A stretch of DNA of 64,000 bases. Origin: Blastomussa wellsi (taxonomy: Eukaryota; Cnidaria; Anthozoa; Scleractinia; Plerogyridae). The notes beneath the pieces are model-generated. The model did not search any database, had not been told where the DNA came from, and saw nothing but the letters and a program-made list of their open reading frames with translations. Location of the stretch: the NCBI GenBank assembly GCA_947652115.1, contig OX393562.1, forward strand, positions 359,587 to 423,586, in the 5' to 3' direction. Positions 11,156 to 22,800 of this stretch are shown in pieces; the first letter of the stretch is position 1, and each line of letters begins with the position of its first letter. The translations under genes were made by a program, and so were the position numbers.

Positions 11156-11318
11156 ATTGAATAAAGAACAGAAAAGCTTTTTCTATTATCTGTGAAGCAC
11201 TGCCTAACGTCCACGTTTTATCTGACAATGTGGAGCTTTAAAAATAAAACAACTACTTATTATATTACGTGTCGTCATTCGCAGCCTTTATTTCAGGGTT
11301 TCAGGTAACTCTTCGTTC

Positions 11319-11572
11319 CATTCTCGTCCCCAGAGGCCGCGATTCGTTTGGTCAGCACCAAGGAATAGATACCACTGGACGCAACCAAATTGTGAGCATG
11401 CGTAGAGAACTTGTTTTGTAGCTTTTAGCCAATCAGATTTGTCAGATTTGATTTTGTGCATGCGCAGAGTGACGGAAAGTCCGAAAATCGCGGACTTCCG
11501 GTGTTGGACCTTCCCAGAGGTCGCGATTCTTGGCGCCGACCAAAAGGATCGCGGCCTCTGGGGACGAGAATG
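11319..11572. mobile_element. Mutator-like MITE, 254 bp, with 10-bp target duplication
   Basis: It starts cattctcgtccccagaggcc and ends with the inverted copy of that sequence, with arms of about 45 bp. It is flanked on both sides by the direct repeat ctcttcgttc (11309-11318 and 11573-11582), a target-site duplication. A 9-10 bp duplication with long inverted ends is the mark of Mutator-type elements. It carries no open frame, so it would need a transposase made elsewhere. Confidence 0.85.
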
Positions 11573-11687
11573 CTCTTCGTTCATGACCCACCCAGATAAC
11601 TGTGTTGCGACGCAAAAGAGGTTTTTCCGATTTCATTAGCTTTTTATGTGCACATACAACATGACTCGTGAGAACCTCGAGGGCCCT

Positions 11688-11800
11688 GACGGGGTAAAAT
11701 GGGAACTGGGTACAGGCCGTCTTTGCCCTGATAAAATGGGATTTACTGCATTAGGACTGAGAGCGGGGCGGGAGAAAATGTGAAAAATGGGAATAGGATA
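11688..11800. repeat. Dispersed repeat, partner of 59995-60120
   Basis: ggggtaaaatgggaactggg, then aggactgaga and aaaatgggaata, in the same order as at 59995-60120 (ggggtaaaatgagaactggg, cggactgaga, aaaatgggaatg). A related piece (gggaactgggatttgg) occurs near 60777. Non-coding dispersed family; class unknown. Confidence 0.6.
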
Positions 11801-12028
11801 AATATTTTTTTAATCATGACTACGCGAGACGTTCGAACTCCCTTATTTCCTAGCCTGCGAACAGGTTCCTGTTAGAACTTTGTTTGTGGCAAATGAGGAA
11901 CTATCTGTGCCGGAAGTCTTTCGTCTCAAAGCAGACAAGACCAGACAAGCAAATCAATGCAAGGCTGATACTACGTGAAAAAGACAAGCCTGACTGGATT
12001 GATGTTCAACTTCCTTGTTTGCGAGATT

Positions 12029-12321
12029 CAGGGACGGCGGAGCCGGGGGGGACTTTTTACGACAATGACAATTTTTTGTTTTAGTACAAGGTTCGTATTT
12101 ACAAAACTTCCAAAATATTGCTGTAGCACAAAAAGTACCTGTCATTTTACACTTATCCAGGTTGTCTTTTTTTAAGAAATATATCATGGAGAACGTTGAA
12201 AATACCATTTCCGAGCCTCTAGATTTCAAAATTTTCTGGGAGAGGATGCCCCCCTAGAAAGTTGCGCCACTGGCGCTTATTTTCAAATTCCCCCACTTTC
12301 AAATACGCTCCGCCGTCCCTG
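12029..12321. mobile_element. TIR element (MITE), 293 bp, with AGATT flanks
   Basis: cagggacggcggagc (12029-12043) and its exact reverse complement (12307-12321) bound the element. agatt stands directly outside at both ends (12024-12028 and 12322-12326), a likely 5-bp target duplication. There is no coding capacity. Confidence 0.7.
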
Positions 12322-12326
12322 AGATT

Positions 12327-13021
12327 GTGATATATGTGGTGTCCGCTCTCCAGTTGCTAAACCACGAAAATGTCAACTTTTGGTAAACGGTAGATCAATA
12401 CTTTACGAGCATTTAGGAGAGAGTTTCAAGCTGATATTTGTTGACTGATTTTGAATGAGAATATTGTGAAAGCGATTAAAAACTCCTGAAAACTCTTGAG
12501 TTTGACAGTTTCCAGATGATTCTACTGGCATATTGTGAGACTACGGAATTTTGCCAAGAAAAACGAAAAAAAAAAATAAAACAAGAATAACTAAGACTTG
12601 GAGTGCGCGCATATGAAACAAATTTGCTAGTTCGTTCTAATTCGTGCTGAGGCTTATATAAGCTTGTAATTGAGGCGATAGTGAAAACTATTTGATACAA
12701 AAATAGTTCCTAAACATGGGCATGCTTATAAAACCACTATCGGCACGAACACAGTTGTAAAATGTTACGGGAAAAAAAAAACGCTGGAATAAATTTTTAG
12801 GTCTGGTGGTTTTATTGTGATATTCCAGTTGTCACGTGTAGTAAGTGGTCGTTTGTATAAGTGACCACTGAATTGGCGTGATAATTTACATGCGGAGCGG
12901 AAAGCATAGCTTGACTGTAAATTTCGAATGATCGTCGTTTCCAAATGGTCTGTTCGAAATCGAATCTTATTGGAATGAACCCTTGTCCTTGTTAATACCG
13001 AATGTATTTATACAAGACAAG
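12327..13021. other. Spacer upstream of kinesin; putative promoter region
   Basis: No gene is seen. This segment precedes the kinesin start codon at 13022 and should contain its promoter, but no certain core element stands out. Confidence 0.4.
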
Positions 13022-16000
13022 ATGCGAGATAAGAAGACATCCCAGACAAGAGAAGGCGGTAAGATATCGAGAGCTGTGCTTGTTGAACGCTTTGTTCACA
13101 ATATACTATTGTGCGCGCATTTGTTTGGCAATTTAGAGATTCTTTCTAGGCTCAGTTAGGAATTAGCGATTTTTTTCTCGTATGTAGTAACATGCTTACG
13201 ACACAAGTAAAGTGATACTAAATCGTCGAAAATTACTTCCCGCGCATCGAACATTTGGTGGTCCAAGAGGATATTCAACGCCACCGCAAACGCGTGACTT
13301 GTTAACTTTAAAATCTTGTGTATGTTTGCCTTCCAAATAGAGTCTGATAGAATACGAGTGTTTGTTCGCATACGGCCAAGAACGTTGGAGGAATCCAAAC
13401 GACAAGAAGAGTTTGGTGTAGAATGTGACAAGTGTGAGGTTAGTAACTTTGCGTTCGATTCATTGTTTTTGGAGTGGAAATTGATTGCGTGATCTTGACG
13501 CTCGTCAAATTACTTTTTTTAAAATATTGTGTTGCCGTGTTGATTTATCATATAAACCATAACCTTGCAAAAGGCGTGATTTTTGTTTTTTATCTGGAAC
13601 GTTCATCTTGAAACTCTTACTAATTTTGCTCTTTCGCGTCGAAAACAAACGCACGTTTTATGCATGAAATACATGTAATCGAACGATGAAATAAACATTG
13701 TATATTGCGCACGCGAGTTTCAAACAAATTACACGTTCTCAGAATGTAAGTACTTAATATATTAACTTAGTCGGGGAAAACAGAAATGGAAATGTTTGTT
13801 TTTGGCTTTGAACAAAAATCATCAACAGCTTCGGGTAATTATTTCGATTAAAGAATTCAGACAGGCCAAACAGGAGCTTCAGGTAAAACCAGATTATTCT
13901 AAGGACAGTTATAAAACCAAATGAAATAATTTAATCATCGTGGATAAGATTGTTTTTTTTTTTAATAATTTTTCTCAACGGGGAAAAGCACGGCTCAAAA
14001 AAGATTTTCATTGCAAACTAAACCGGTGGTAATTGTCTTAAGTTATCTTTTTATCAAAAGGTCAGTCAAATACTGTATGGAATTCCACTTACGTTTTACT
14101 GCTGTTGTAAGTTTTCCCTTTGCAATATCTTGAAAACTTAACAGATAAGTGAAGGATGATAAATTCCTTGCTGCCTCTGGGTGACAGGTTCTGATTTTTG
14201 CTTCTCTGTGGACAGTGAATATTTTAAACCACCAACAGTGTTAAGAATGTAAACCCCAGGGAGTCTTCCTAAATTACAAATAAATCAACCTACAGAAAAA
14301 ATATATATATTCAGAAAAAAAAGAAAAAAAAAAAAGGCTGAACGGTTGCTTGATTGAATTTGCCTGAGTTATACTGACTATACATTTTCAAATTATGTTA
14401 GTTTTTATAATATTGGAATGTGATTTTCTTTTCACAAGATGAAAATTGAGCTGCATGTTAATAGCAACTTTATTAAATGTGTCAAAATAGTCTAGCAAAG
14501 AGTTGGGATCACGGAATTTACCACTATGATAGCAATGCTGAAAAAATGATCAACAAATGTTTTACAATTTCATTGGAAAGAAAAAGATGCAGTATGCATT
14601 TGTGCAAAGGACGAATATCTGTGAATTTGCATTGCAACTCTTGGAATTGAATGAAGGTTTTTTTGTAATGTTTAAAGATGGAAACAACAGTATAATTCTC
14701 AGAAAAATTACCCTGCACCCCTTCGAAAACAATTTTATTATAGTCTGGTACTTCAGTATTGTTACCATCATATAGATAGTGTATACTGAATAATTTCTGT
14801 TATTGGGAATTTTGTTTTCTCCAGATTTTATTACACTATTTAATCATATTCTAATTCATTATTAATTTATTCCTCGAAAAAGAAAATGTCAACAACAAAA
14901 AAAATCTGTTTGAACGTTGGGCCTTTATTTTTGTTTACATGTGAGAGTTTCGGTATTACAATTTGCTTAGAGCGTTTTGAAATGAAGAACATCATTGAGA
15001 AACTTGATATTTTACACACTTTCAGAACATAACTGACAGCAATGCAATAAGATTTCACTTCATCTATACAATTTCCATGATTTTGATGGCATTGAAAATG
15101 GCAGAGGCTGACTATAGGGCCCTTTAAACTTGTCTGACTAATACATTAAAGAATGAGGAGGAGTGGAAGTGCTTGAGGTGTTAATCAACTCTCTGCCCAA
15201 AATGATACTGGACTGCCCACCCTCATGCCTAATTCCCCAATATCACATACCATTAGAACAATTAATCTTTCATGTTCCTTTTCCATGCTGTTATAGGTTT
15301 CACTCTATGATGCCAAGGAAAGAAGATACAAATTTGATAACATCTTTTCTTCTCAAGCAAGCAATAGCGAGGTTTGCCTCATTATTACTGTAGCGTGCAT
15401 ATGCTCAGCATACTTGTAATTATAATAATATGGCTTCAGCTCCACAAGGCACTGTTCCAGGGTATTTTGTTGGCATATCCTGGTTTAAATTAAACAGTCT
15501 GCACCTCAATTTTTCTTGAAACGGCCTTGAAATACTTGCAGTCCATACAGAGCCTATTCTTTACTACTTGTTTGATGCTGAAATTCTGGCATCGACATGA
15601 TCGCCTATTATTACTCAACTTTGGACCTCCCAATCACAAATACTGGGATCCGCCCCTGGTACACCTGGGTGAAGAGGCACTATGAGAATAAAGCGTCTTA
15701 ACCATGCAAGAACACTTACCAGGGCTCATATCCAGACTAACCAATCTGAAGTTCGATCAGCTAAGTGCACTTATTAAGATTAAAGGCCATGTACTGTGCC
15801 TCCCATACTGATTAGCTCTTCCAGGTAATATGGAAATATTTGCCCTGCCATATTTTGCAAGTATAGTCAGAGTTTGGCTATTATTATTTCATTTGTGAAT
15901 ATCATTTTTGATAGATTTGATAAAACAATTATTATCTATAAATTATCAATCTACAAATTATGACTTATGCAATGCATTTTATGTTATCAGTTTATCAGTT

Positions 16001-16849
16001 CTTATGGCACTACTGCATCAAATATTCACTTGTTGTTTTCTGTTTCACAGGTGTTTAAAACTGTTGGCAGGCCATTGGTTGATGCAGTATTCTCGGGCTT
16101 CAATGGAACTCTCATGGCATATGGCCAGACTGGAACAGGTGAGTCTTATTTGATAAAACCCGAGTACTGTGGTGCGAGGTGCGGTGCGAGGTGCGAGGTG
16201 TGGTGGCCTAATGGTTTGTGCACTGGACTCTGGATCGGATGGTCCGGGTTTGAGCCTTGGCTGGGGCACTGTGTTGTGTTCTCGGCAAGACACTTTACTC
16301 TCACAGTGCCTCTCTTAACCCAGGTGTATAAACGGGTACCGGTGAATTTACTGATGGGCCACCAGGCTCATATGCAGACCTTACCTTTTTACTGTGGTAA
16401 AGTAGAAGTCCATGAGGAGCTGGTGAAGTTTCCTATGTCAAAGGACAGAGTTCGTTAATTTTAACTTGGCCCTAATAAAGGAGACCTATTTGGGCGTGGC
16501 TCAAGGAAACCCCTTAAAGATAACTTTCTTAAACAGGTTACCTGTAGAAAATTGAAAAAGCTGTAGTGACATCAGTAGACCAATTTTGAGGCGAGCGTGG
16601 CCTAGTGGTCAGGGCCCTGGACTTGTAATCAGGTGGTCCCGGGTTCGAGTCCTCCTCCCTGCCACTAAAACGGATTTGTCTTCGGTGGCCCCGAATTCAA
16701 CTCCTCCACGCTTTGTAAATAGCTAACTGGTCTGCCTCCTGCCAGTTGGGATTTTTAAGAACTTTCTGTTTCAGTTACAATATTTGTTTATGTATTTTCA
16801 GTGTCCCCAATTAGCACAGTGGTGCTAAATACATTGACACTTAAATAAA

Positions 16850-16894
<45 letters not shown>

Positions 16895-19800
16895 TTAAAA
16901 TTCAGCCTAAAACAATAGACCTGAGAACGATGCTCCAGGGAATAAACTATAAAGTTTTTGGGGTTTATTACCCAGAGCCTCGTAGTGATTTCTATTGTTT
17001 TAGCCTGAATTTAAAATATTGAAATTGGCCCATTATGATAAACATGTATAATCATTGATTGATGAAGGAAATTTTAAACACTTCATGCCTGATTTATCTA
17101 AGTCACTAATGCTGAAACTATGCTGGCATTACGTCTGCGCCGCAATCTTTTTTTGTCAGGGAAGACACACACCTTGATGTCAAGTGATGGCATCTCTGTG
17201 CATGTGGTTGAAAAACTGTTTAAAAGGATTTATCTGGACAAACATCATGACTACAAGGTTAGCACCAAAAATATTAACTAATAAATAAATACGAGAATTC
17301 CATATAGCGTAATCGTAATGTCTCCCTTGCAAATTCAAATTAATTGTTAAGGCGGTGGCAAACGAGGGCACAATGTTGCGGACACAAATGTTTCCCTATT
17401 TGTTCGCGCGCACAACATTGTTGCGGACACAATTTTTGTGTACGAGACACTAAAAAAACAAATGTTGCTACGTTTGCGCGCACAACAAATCCCTAAAAAA
17501 ACGTACTGGTCTCGTTTATTGTTTATACCCCCACCCCCCACCCCCCCTCCCCGCACCCCCTCTCGACCCCTGCCTAAAACAGCGTTTGACAATCGGTTGA
17601 GGCAAACACTTCACACCCTTAACTATCCCAGGGATCTACGTAGCTGTACCGGCCATAAATGCGACAGATATCGTCTGCGGGCGGGGGTAATTGCAGAACG
17701 CCGAAAGCTTAATGCACTGTGTGCTTGCCGTTAGTTTTCACTCATGTTTGCTTGCGGTTAGCTTCAAAGGTGGTGGCAAACGAGGACACATTGTTGCGGA
17801 CACAAATGTTTCCCTGTTTGCCCGCGCGCGCAACATTGTTGCGGACACGAATTTTATGTCTGAGACACAAAAAATGTTTCCGATTTTATTCAGAAACATT
17901 TTGTGCCCGTTACAAATGTTTCCGCGTTTCCGCGCACAAGAAATTGTCATGAGCAACTATGTGTCCTCGTTTGCCACTGCCTTAAAGTGCTGGAAAGGCC
18001 AACAGAAAACAGTGCATTCGGCATTCGGCGTTCGGTGTTTGGCGTTCTGCGTTTGGCGTTCCGCAAATTAGTTGTCCACTGTAGACAGCTTTTTATAATC
18101 GTTCTGAAAATATTCTTTTCTAGGTGTGCATGTCCTACCTTCAGATCTATCAAGAAAAAATATTTGATTTGCTTAATGCTAATTCCAAGACTGAGTTAGT
18201 GTTGCGAGAGGATCCCAAAAAAGGTAATTTTCAAGGCTGATATTGTAACAAGTAAATATCATATTCTGGCGGATTTTTTAGGAAGCGTAGCCGAGTGGTT
18301 TAAGGCGCTGGTGTTGTAATTCTTTCCCAAAGGTGCCGACAAAAAAAACCCTTCCGATTTTATTTCCAAAGGGCGCCTACAAAAAATCCAAGGATCGGAT
18401 ATCTGCCATTCTTGTGGCGTCTGTCCTCGCAGGCTACCTTTGCAGTCGTTTTTGGGATGTACCAAATAAAGAATGGAACGTTCCTATCGAAGGTGGAGAT
18501 GCGGTCTGATATTTCCGAGTTCTGATCCCAGGAGAAAAAATCGGAGAATATCTGTTTATTTCTTCTTAGGGGGTTTGTTTTCGCGATCACTTACAGATCA
18601 CTTGATATTCTCTAGAGAATCAAGGCTTTTTGTTTTATCCATGAAAAAATTATTCATGTATTTTCACGACACTATCTCCAAATCTGAAAGCAAGTAGTAT
18701 GTAGCTTCACATGGTCTGTAATGGGACAACAAACCGCACAACCGAGTGAGGTCTAGTGCAATCGCAATACGTAGCGTCATTTAGGCGACCTTTATTTTGT
18801 AGCATGGGTTCAAGTTTATTAAGGCTGTAATAACTCCGAGTTTGCAGCTAGGTCTGAGAAATTAGTCCGCGTGACTAAAAACGAAGTTTAGACCCACAGA
18901 CGAGAGACACGCTCGAGGCATGAGTTTTGGCAGACACCCCTATCTCATAAATGTGCGATTTATTCAGTTACTGACATTAACCATCTCTTGATTCACAGGT
19001 GTTTATGTAGAAAATCTATCGGAGTTTGTTGTGAGGGACACCTCCGAAGTTCTTACCTTGCTAAAACATGGAAAGAAGAAGCTCATTTTTGCTGAAACAA
19101 GAATGAACCGACTTTCCAGCAGGTAGGTTTATAGCCTGTTCACGAAAATCTCTAAAACCCGCACGATTTATGCTATTTGTAAAGGATCGCGTAAACCGGG
19201 CGCGTTAAAGAAGCGTATCGCTTCACAGTTCGAGCCAATAGGGAAGATCGCCATCGTTAGTGACCTCACTTCCTAACGCGTTCCGGTCATTTGTGGATTA
19301 CTGGCTTAAAAAAATTGATTGGCTTCCATTTTTTGGTAGTTTTTGAACCTTTCAAATTCCTTCTATAAAAAAAAATAATGAATTTCCCATTTATTTTGCT
19401 CTGTTTAGCCCAAACTCTCTAAAAAATCTACCATTGCAGACACGTCCTCGTTGGGGTTGTGTTTGATTTCCGTTTATTTCGCTAACTGCAGAAGAGACTT
19501 TTTAAGTAATTAGAAGGAACATAAATGTGTTTTTCTGTCGTCGATTCTCGAACGTTTTCGGTAGTCCTAGGAAAGACACGGGGGAACACGAACAGTCCGG
19601 TCCATATTATGAGTCCATGAGCCCGAAATATGGATTTTAAAACAGTACACTTAATCAGTCTATTTCAGTTTGACCGAAAGGCGGCAACATCAGTGGTGCG
19701 TTGTTCGTCTTTTGTAAGTATCTCTTCTCGTGGCGAGCAAAACTGTAAACACATAACCCGTCCACTTTCAATAGAAGGTAAAATACCGGTTATTCGGTTA

Positions 19801-22800
19801 TTAGTTTGTGAGCCAATCAGAAAGCTGGAAATGCAATAACCTTGGTTGAGCAATAGACCACACTTTCTATGGGTTTATAGGGGTAATAACCCACGCGGGA
19901 TGTTTGGGAGAACACGAGAAAAGTTTGTAAATCACGAGCCGCAGGCGAATAATAAACCATAGCTGATTGACCAATCAGAGCGCGCGCATTGATTTTGTTA
20001 TTATATAAAATTTACTAAATGCATATACTCGAAGGTAGTGACGGTTACGTTTCATTTTACTTTAGATCTCACTCCGTGTGCCAGATTACTGTGGAAAGAA
20101 CGCGCTCCAGAGGTGGCATGAAGCCCGCAGCGGAAGGTAGGATATTTAACCAGTTTTAACCCCAGTTAGAGTCCTCGTGGATCCCGGGAGTATCTCGCTT
20201 TGACATGCCGCCCCCAGCCATGTTATGACTTTGTTTTGTGCCCTCCAAATTGAAATTTGTATTTTGACGCACACCGCGTCAATTTGAAGGTCAATATTCT
20301 GCATCTCGCCAAATCTTTTTTTGAACCATTAGAGAAATTGTCTCCGAAGTATTTAAAGCATTGCGCGTTTTGTATTTCTTCGCTTAGTGTCACCACCACC
20401 AATATAATCGTGATCTCGCGTACACGTTTTACCGCGCTACATACAAAGTGTTTTCACGTGACGTCATTAAATTCGAAAAACCAAAACCAAACAGCAACCA
20501 AATTTTTTATACTCATCAGGCATAAGAGGCGCTAAATTTATATCTGTGTACAACTTTTCAGCTCAACAGCGTCCTTCGTTTGAAAACCAGCGCATTTTGA
20601 ATTTCAGAGTTATGACATAAAGCTACGATCATGCGCGTTCTAGGCATTTGAGAAGTTGGCGTATTAGGAGAAGTGTTCATGTAAATATTTGTTTGTTCAG
20701 TACAGGTAATCAGTCGTCTAGATAACCAAAGTAAATTCCCAATGTTTACACTATTTCCGGCCGCCATATATTGGTGTTCCAGTGAGCTACGACCAATATG
20801 GCGGCTCATACTGGACTCTGTAAATTTGTCGGATCATTTAGACGAATATCTGAAGTTTGGAATATCGCACACAACTGAAACTTGGATAAGTGTATTTTTA
20901 TTTATCTTCTGTATTGTATAATATCGTTGTTTCTTGACTCTGTCCACTGATTTATTTTTGTAGTCACGTGAGTTTCTCTGTGTCCTTGTGAATGGCAAGA
21001 GTGATAATTTTGGTTTTTGTATTACGAAGCTCGAGCGAATATCGCTCTAACACAAACAAATGCATAGAATACACGCGATATCCAAATTTATTATTCAAAA
21101 CACTGTCCAAATATGGTCATTATGCTCTCAATATCCGCCAACTGCAGCTGACAGATTCTGCGATATACGCGTAACGATAATTCGGTAGAAGTCTCGCAAA
21201 GCCCCGCATAACGGCAACTTTTCTAGCTCTAAAATTCTCTTTGTTGACAATTTGTTGAATAATAAAACAATTATCCTGTTCAATCTTACGGCATATCGGC
21301 TGATTTTAGGCAACTTGGCCTACGGCCTCGTCGGCTAAGTATCAGGCGATATTCCGCGCGATTTCGCAGGATTATTGTTCATGATTGAGCACCAAAGGGT
21401 ATATTTGCTCATGGGTTCAATATTCGGCGCTTGTTCTGTGTAAAATATCGTACAGCTAAAAATGAATCAAAATACTGTAAACCATAAGTTGCTAGCAATG
21501 TCATGTAGCAATCATTTATTTTCCTTCCTAGGTTTTTCGAGCGACAGCAACCTTCTGTCACCATCTTCCACCATGGCCCATTCGTCACGCAAAGCAGTTC
21601 GATCAACAGGCAGCTTAGACCGTCTCCGTGACGAAACAGTCCAAAGGACCAGTCCAAAGGTCCCGCCCAGTAGGCCGCAGAGCTTCATCCCGCGTAGGAC
21701 CTCGACCCCAGCTTCCAGGCGTGGCCTGTCACGCAACGACGTGAACAGACACAGCTTTCATTTGTCCTCACTTCCGGAAGTGAGAGTCACGCCTACTCGG
21801 CCGAACCGCTGGTCTATAGGGGATGTGACTCGTGGTTTCATGGAGTCTAACGAGTCTTTGCCAAACACGCCGAGCGTATCAGAAGAAAGTGATCTGCAGT
21901 TTTGTATGGATTATGAACTGGAGAGTAGTACAGAGAGTGAAGGCTGGGTAAGAATAGAACTGAAGTTTCTTTGTTTGGAAAATAAATTTAGGAAGGACGA
22001 ATTTATGTGCTCAAGAGAACAATGGGTGAAAACAGAAGTTGTTTTCAGAGCTTGTTTGAAAAAAAAGTTTCTCCAAATACGGTAATCAAAATGGGGCATA
22101 ATGGCAAAATGTACACGGAACTAACGGGCTAAGGATCATACTGTTCGACATTCAAGCCCACAAAATCAAAAGTTTCATTTTTTAGCGCCTGGGGTGGGGT
22201 GGGGAGGGTTATCAATCATACAATATCGCAGGCCGCTCGTCCAGCTAGTGAAATGGCGGGTAATTTTGCCATGTCCATGAAATAAGCTTTTTCTTACAAA
22301 CATACCATGTAAACATACATGTACCATGAAATCGGCATGTCTTGTAATGTTTTCATCTGATTACGGCAAAGTCAAATCCGCGCAATGGAGTCGCTTAGGA
22401 GATCTTAGGAGTGTTTTCCAAATACCCGAACAATGAGTGGTGTAAGTTGTTTGAAACATTGATTAGTGAAATACTTTTTGACAACCGTGAATGGTATTCC
22501 CTTGCAGAGCGCTCCCAGCAGCCCCGATATTCCTGAATATGCTTTTGGAGATGTGAGTACTATTGACTTTTTTATTCTAAAATAAAATTCTGCAACTTAC
22601 GTATAATACATCAAAAGTTGCCTTTGTTAAACGTTTTCATTCGAAGCCACAGCTGAGAATAGTGTTCAAACGAAGTTTTTCTCTCCTCTGAAGCATTGAT
22701 CATTGAAATCGACAGAAAAAGTATTTAGTTGCTCATTTTGCTTCGCGCCGGCGAACCTAAAGCACTAATAGGGACTCTGTTTGCTTTCGCAACCTTCTTT

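Noticed and set aside
13156..13431. Minus-strand open frame of 91 residues
   Set aside because: It is the antisense of kinesin exon 2 ([10 protein letters not shown] on the plus strand) and flanks.
16589..16670. Candidate tRNA-Thr (TGT) gene
   Set aside because: A and B boxes and an anticodon-like loop are present, but the acceptor stem does not pair and a SINE body with (ATT)n tail follows.
20765..20815. Inverted gccgccatat...accaatatggcggc pair, resembling YY1 sites
   Set aside because: Short and alone; could be chance or an eroded element end, no further support.
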